NCBI GenBank assembly: GCA_030636255.1
Contig: DAOVXH010000069.1
Span: 1 to 8,626, forward strand
Origin: Methanomassiliicoccales archaeon
GTDB taxonomy: Archaea; Thermoplasmatota; Thermoplasmata; SG8-5
Reading direction: 5' to 3'
DNA: 8,626 nt
Below are positions 6,301 to 8,626 of this stretch, in pieces. The position numbers and the translations under genes are program-made. The notes below the pieces were generated by a model. That model was not told the origin of the DNA. It saw only the letters and a list, made by a program, of their open reading frames with translations, and made no database searches. The number at the start of each line of letters is the position of its first letter. Within the stretch, counting starts at the first letter, position 1.

Positions 6301-8455
6301 CCTCGGTAGGGCTAAACGAACCACCAGTACAGTCCAATTTTACATGGGCTGTTTCTACAGGCACAGTATCCTGGTCCCTTACCAGGACTGTGATTATGCC
6401 AGATGAATTGGATTCCATGGCCGATGGAGGGCTTACAAATGTAGCAGTCAACCTGGTGGCTGAAGGCACTCGAAGGTTCAAGATAGTCTGCCAGTTGAAT
6501 ATTGTACCATAATCATCCACAACCCAGCCAACAAATCTGTCAGAGCGATATGCTTCGATATTCGTACGATAATAAAGAACATCAATTGGTAAATCATAGG
6601 AAATAGATGCCTGGGCATCCTTGACATGCTGTAATCGCTCTGTAGAATTGCTGGTCATTGAGGCATTGTCGATTACATCATCATATGATTCGTTCATATA
6701 GCCAGGATGGTTCAAACCATACTGGACAGTGCTGGAATGGAAGAAATCATACATGTAACTTGGAGGCTGGCTTTTGATATCCCAATCCAAAATATACATA
6801 TCAAAATCTCTCACATCTATGCGATTTGCAATTGAACCATAGTCCATTGCAATTGATTCTGCATAAATTCCTACAGCCTGAAGTTGAGCAGCAATCATGA
6901 GACCGGCCTGGGCCCTTATTGGGTCATAGTCCGCCGGGGGCGTAAGAATCTCAATCCTTCCACCTGCAGCACTTCCTATTGGAATTCCATCTGGATTCAG
7001 CCACCAGTTGCCTGGGCCAGGGGTAGAGACTGGGCCATCTGTTTTTTGGTATCCTGCATTTTCTAGTATGGTTATTACCTCATTCGGGTCAAATTCATAT
7101 TGCGGAAGGGAATCATTGTACCAGCTGCTCAGTGGGTTTACTGGACCGTCACCCTCAACACCAAATCCTTGTAATAATACATCCACAATTCTCTCCTTGT
7201 CAATGCAATGTGCGATTGCTTCCCTAAGGGGTTTTCCAAGGTCATCTGCCGGAGCATAAGGGAAGGATGCAGCATCATCATATCCAAAGGATTCTTGCCT
7301 CATATTATATGCCATGTAGTAAAAGCTTGGATCTTGAGAGAATTGAATCGATACGCCAGGCTCATTGCTCAGTTCTTGAATAAATGTAGGGGGCACTGGC
7401 CAGGCAATATAATCTATATCATTATTTCTCAATGCAAGAATTGCCTGTTCTGCCGTCTTGTATATCTTGAAATTCATGGCGTCAATCTCCGGTAATCTGG
7501 CATATGTTACGCCCTCCATATCCAAGCAATAATCAGTATAATTATAACCTGGTCTGTAGAAATGGTCTGGCCAGGTTGTTATTGTTGAAGATTGACCGAC
7601 TTGCCAATTGTCAAATTCGAATGGGCCGCTTCCTATTGGTGGATTATTATCCCATGATTGGGCATCGCTAAGATCCCACGCATCACCAGCACCAGGAATA
7701 TATCCCGGGTCACACCATATCTTGGCGTCATCAATATCCTGACCAGATACCGTGTAGCCCCAGATATGGTAAGGTAGCAATAGAGGAGCCAATGTATCTG
7801 TGAAGAAATCAGCATATGGCTCCTGAAGAATGAATTTCAGGGCTGCCTGCTTACCATCACCACTTTCCCAGACATTGGATATCCATAGCCAGCCGTCAGT
7901 GGAATAATTGGAACCTGCATCGCCACCATTATCTTTGAGGCAGTTCATTGAAGGATTGCCAGACTGGGCATCGGCATGGAATGAGAACATAACATCCCTT
8001 ATGTCCATCTGGGTGTCATCATGGAAGGTTACATTGTTGAAATCATAGAATATTATTACCTCACCTACATCGCTTGCTGGATCTTCCCATCCCCATGTAG
8101 ATTTTGGTGTGAATTCAAAAACACCAGTGTCACAATCAGCCCAATCCAAATCACCTGCACCAATGGTTGTAGATATGTTAGCCGAGCCAACTGCAATGAA
8201 CGGGATAACTTCCCCATTTTCAGGGTTGATGTACATTGGCTCATCATATAGCCATTCAAGTACATTCCAGGTCCAGGAATCAGAAGCAGTAAGTGGATTC
8301 AAGGTTTTCAAATCGTCCTGCATTGCAATCCTGAAAGTTCCAGCACCTGCCATAACCTCGTTCCCAATATCCATGGACATCACAGTCGCTGGCAAAAACA
8401 GGCACATTGACAATATTACTACTGTCATTTTCATAATTGGTCCAAGGTTCTTCAT
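3335..8455 (-). CDS. Giant membrane-anchored surface protein with family-5 solute-binding domain
   Basis: The 1706-residue protein reads as follows. Signal peptide about 1-27 (no lipobox). Family-5 ABC solute-binding domain (SBP_bac_5, peptide/oligosaccharide type) about 40-660. Two Ig-like domains about 662-772 and 775-890. Fn3-like domain about 898-990. Sialidase-like propeller about 995-1355 with five Asp boxes (SxDxGxxW) starting at 1034, 1073, 1125, 1183 and 1290. Big_5-like domain about 1368-1468. Thrombospondin-type-3 Asp-rich repeats about 1471-1620, which should bind calcium. One membrane helix 1631-1652 with MRK on the inner side, then a 51-residue Pro/Glu-rich cytoplasmic tail. The topology is outside domains with a C-terminal anchor, so the binding domain would stand well off the membrane on a long stalk. 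The ligand is unknown, and no permease or ATPase gene is in view. The propeller lacks evidence for catalytic residues and may only bind glycans. Start 8455 has a strong GGAGG seven bases ahead. A SHOCT-like tail follows the TAG in frame. Confidence 0.9.
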   Translation of the reverse strand: MKNLGPIMKMTVVILSMCLFLPATVMSMDIGNEVMAGAGTFRIAMQDDLKTLNPLTASDSWTWNVLEWLYDEPMYINPENGEVIPFIAVGSANISTTIGAGDLDWADCDTGVFEFTPKSTWGWEDPASDVGEVIIFYDFNNVTFHDDTQMDIRDVMFSFHADAQSGNPSMNCLKDNGGDAGSNYSTDGWLWISNVWESGDGKQAALKFILQEPYADFFTDTLAPLLLPYHIWGYTVSGQDIDDAKIWCDPGYIPGAGDAWDLSDAQSWDNNPPIGSGPFEFDNWQVGQSSTITTWPDHFYRPGYNYTDYCLDMEGVTYARLPEIDAMNFKIYKTAEQAILALRNNDIDYIAWPVPPTFIQELSNEPGVSIQFSQDPSFYYMAYNMRQESFGYDDAASFPYAPADDLGKPLREAIAHCIDKERIVDVLLQGFGVEGDGPVNPLSSWYNDSLPQYEFDPNEVITILENAGYQKTDGPVSTPGPGNWWLNPDGIPIGSAAGGRIEILTPPADYDPIRAQAGLMIAAQLQAVGIYAESIAMDYGSIANRIDVRDFDMYILDWDIKSQPPSYMYDFFHSSTVQYGLNHPGYMNESYDDVIDNASMTSNSTERLQHVKDAQASISYDLPIDVLYYRTNIEAYRSDRFVGWVVDDYGTIFNWQTILNLRVPSATRLTATFVSPPSAMESNSSGIITVLVRDQDTVPVETAHVKLDCTGGSFSPTEANTTATGKVMVTFWAPYVPPSDIDGVKVFIEIEVATKDGYDQAPPEFTVITIYPASVPYLSASIVIDPDNINDVNGAIPGFTNAEVTVVDQNGDPVENALVTLSDSPNLMDISPSSALTDINGEATFTITSTDLPEDDDLIDEFDIDVLANLTGYANGSASANLWVVDKDNVVPTPVTKITGVAAVNILNTSARIVWETDQAGDGTVNYSTSSDLTSNTSVYSSTMTTIHAITLFGLTPDTTYYYEVSSSDDYGNWITEKSNENTTYMFTTLLVNPPVSSENWSTPVQIGAPVLYLADAYDNNLMAYSRSDVSTYSNDYGDSWSGTTEFSGRVEMYEDMVYRVNQSGTSILFSKSTDFGETWTPTINVFDILGSNDGGYGINYYESTLFVYSHDNSMIDYAIKLSISEDNGTTWSAPIIVDSNLMMGDPTISDIAYANGKLYMTYFNMNMPLDDFDDYQIIVIESSDMGETWVNRTVVATSGLWPQIAADGTTVHLTYLGIDSELVFSLKYTNLLSGEDWSTVQTIGPMDSITDPTAQHTLVADSGRIYAGYLDYHNNDLIDDEYILHITKSLDNGETWTDMGDVTGSTNNAMYPSLLISGERLHFIWSDFGSSSWGSWDDAVTMYRYILLGNETGDGGGDTGGTETNNTIPEILTCSPEGQDVPVDSSITITFDTSMNEASVEQAFSISPDVDGTFSWGANGTEMTFTPSSNLTKNSTYIVVINGNIAKSLDNNSLDISPDDFAWSFKTWLDYDDDGLPDSTDPDDDNDDVPDDEDDFPLDETETTDSDDDGVGNNADDDDDDDGFLDEWEEELGTDPLDDSESPLDTDGDGKPDGDATNSEDWMDRDDDGDGTSDPKDAFPLDETETLDLDGDGIGNNADTDDDGDGVPDDIDANPNDPEIGEVPGASGGIDMFMFVIVIIVIVGTLAAALLMRKTPEPVPAEPEVIPDDIVPESEPVADIPEVVPEPVVEAPETPPETPPEFNNE
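3354..3377. repeat. Tandem 12-base repeat in the cytoplasmic tail
   Basis: GGTGGAGTCTCT occurs twice head to tail, encoding the PPET-PPET end of the Pro/Glu-rich tail. It lies 17 bases from the TAG that interrupts the frame, and is probably a slippage or duplication product. Confidence 0.8.
3661..3718. repeat. Copy A of a duplicated thrombospondin-type-3 segment
   Basis: This 58-base stretch encodes the FPLDETETLDLDGDGIGNNA unit. It is a diverged copy of 3910-3967, in the same frame and 249 bases (83 codons) away. The ends are near-identical and the middle differs, showing an internal duplication within the Asp-rich Ca-binding stalk. Confidence 0.75.
3910..3967. repeat. Copy B of a duplicated thrombospondin-type-3 segment
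   Basis: This 58-base stretch encodes the FPLDETETTDSDDDGVGNNA unit, partner of 3661-3718. Sequence between and around the copies is also Asp-rich (DDDDDDDG, DGDGKPDG, DDDGDG), with the spacing of type-3 repeats. Confidence 0.75.
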
Positions 8456-8462
8456 CCCTTCG

Positions 8463-8467
8463 CCTCC
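8463..8467 (-). promoter_or_regulatory. Ribosome-binding site of the giant gene
   Basis: The minus strand has GGAGG seven bases before ATG 8455. It fixes the start just ahead of the signal peptide. It also shows that this gene has a leadered message, unlike the neighbouring Sec61-beta and GT4 genes. Confidence 0.75.
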
Positions 8468-8494
8468 AAACTCCTATGATAATGTTGAATTGAA

Positions 8495-8502
8495 CTAATA
8501 AG
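8495..8502 (-). promoter_or_regulatory. Possible TATA element of the giant gene
   Basis: CTTATTAG on the minus strand is centred about 43 bases before ATG 8455. Initiation about 25 bases downstream would give a leader of roughly 18 bases containing the GGAGG. The match to a TATA box is weak. The AT-rich run at 8523-8539 is an alternative but would give a longer leader. Confidence 0.3.
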
Positions 8503-8526
8503 TCTACCGCTATGTGAAAAACGATT

Positions 8527-8536
8527 ATTTTTAATA
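8527..8536 (+). promoter_or_regulatory. TATA element of the divergent gene
   Basis: TTTTTAATAT is centred about 27 bases before ATG 8559, with the A-rich GAAAAAC upstream in the BRE position (8516-8522). The spacing matches leaderless initiation as at the GT4 gene. It lies in the 103-base region between two divergently transcribed genes. Confidence 0.45.
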
Positions 8537-8558
8537 TCCAGAGACACTGACAGTGGCA

Positions 8559-8626
8559 ATGACCCTTTATCCCTGGCGCGGAGAATTTACTGTGGGAAGC
8601 ATAGACAGCCAGATAGCAATAGATAC
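8559..8626 (+). CDS. Start of an unrecognised gene (partial, runs off the window)
   Basis: The frame from ATG 8559 is open to the window end and begins MTLYPWRGEFTVGSIDSQIA. Twenty-two full codons are visible. I do not recognise the family from this fragment. Support for a real start is a TATA-like element about 27 bases upstream, the absence of in-frame stops, and the divergent arrangement with the giant gene, which leaves about 100 bases for two promoters. No Shine-Dalgarno sequence precedes it, consistent with a leaderless message. Whether it relates to the solute-binding protein cannot be judged from this sequence. Confidence 0.5.
   Translation, partial: MTLYPWRGEFTVGSIDSQIAID

Noticed and set aside
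8402..8404. Cysteine 18 of the giant protein as a lipoprotein site
   Set aside because: The residues before it (LSM) do not fit a lipobox, it lies inside the hydrophobic core, and the protein already has a C-terminal membrane anchor.

Overview
The window looks like a piece of an archaeal chromosome. The evidence is a Sec61-beta-type translocon subunit, AT-rich TATA elements about 27-30 bases ahead of start codons (leaderless or nearly so), a KaiC/RAD55-type RecA-superfamily ATPase, a Rab/Ras-like small GTPase, and a giant secreted protein with Ca-binding Asp-rich repeats and a C-terminal membrane anchor. This mix fits Thermoplasmatota-like Euryarchaeota best, but that placement is inference; no rRNA or other marker gene is present.

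Layout. (1) Positions 1-39 probably hold the last 12 codons of an upstream plus-strand gene, followed by a small Ras-like GTPase (48-524). (2) A minus-strand block runs toward the GTPase: a GT4-family membrane sugar-phosphate transferase (1846-2898), a KaiC-like ATPase (1083-1796) and the flavin prenyltransferase ubiX (521-1078). The ubiX and GTPase stop codons overlap by 4 bases. (3) Upstream of that block, also on the minus strand, is a 54-residue Sec61-beta gene (3038-3202) with its own promoter and a hairpin/T-tract terminator directly at its stop codon. (4) The minus strand from 8455 to 3335 encodes one 1706-residue surface protein: signal peptide, family-5 ABC solute-binding domain, two Ig-like domains, Fn3-like domain, sialidase-like propeller with five Asp boxes, a Big_5-like domain, thrombospondin-type-3 Asp-rich repeats, one membrane helix and a Pro/Glu-rich cytoplasmic tail. 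(5) A divergent plus-strand gene begins at 8559 and runs off the window.

The most notable observation is that the giant gene ends at a TAG, yet the same frame continues for 28 more codons to a TAA. These codons spell a SHOCT-like helical tail (core YKEGRITEEQY) and have no plausible start of their own. So the TAG is an amber interruption: a recent nonsense change, a sequencing error, readthrough, or a recoded codon such as pyrrolysine.

How the genes relate: the giant protein and Sec61-beta both concern the secretory route, and the GT4 enzyme probably starts lipid-linked glycan assembly (N-glycosylation or other surface glycans). UbiX makes prenylated FMN for UbiD-type decarboxylases, which many archaea need in their mevalonate pathway. 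The GTPase and KaiC-like ATPase are regulatory proteins with unknown partners. No ABC permease or ATPase for the solute-binding domain lies in the window. No tRNA, rRNA, CRISPR or insertion sequence was seen, and no gene-free stretch exceeds 300 bases.
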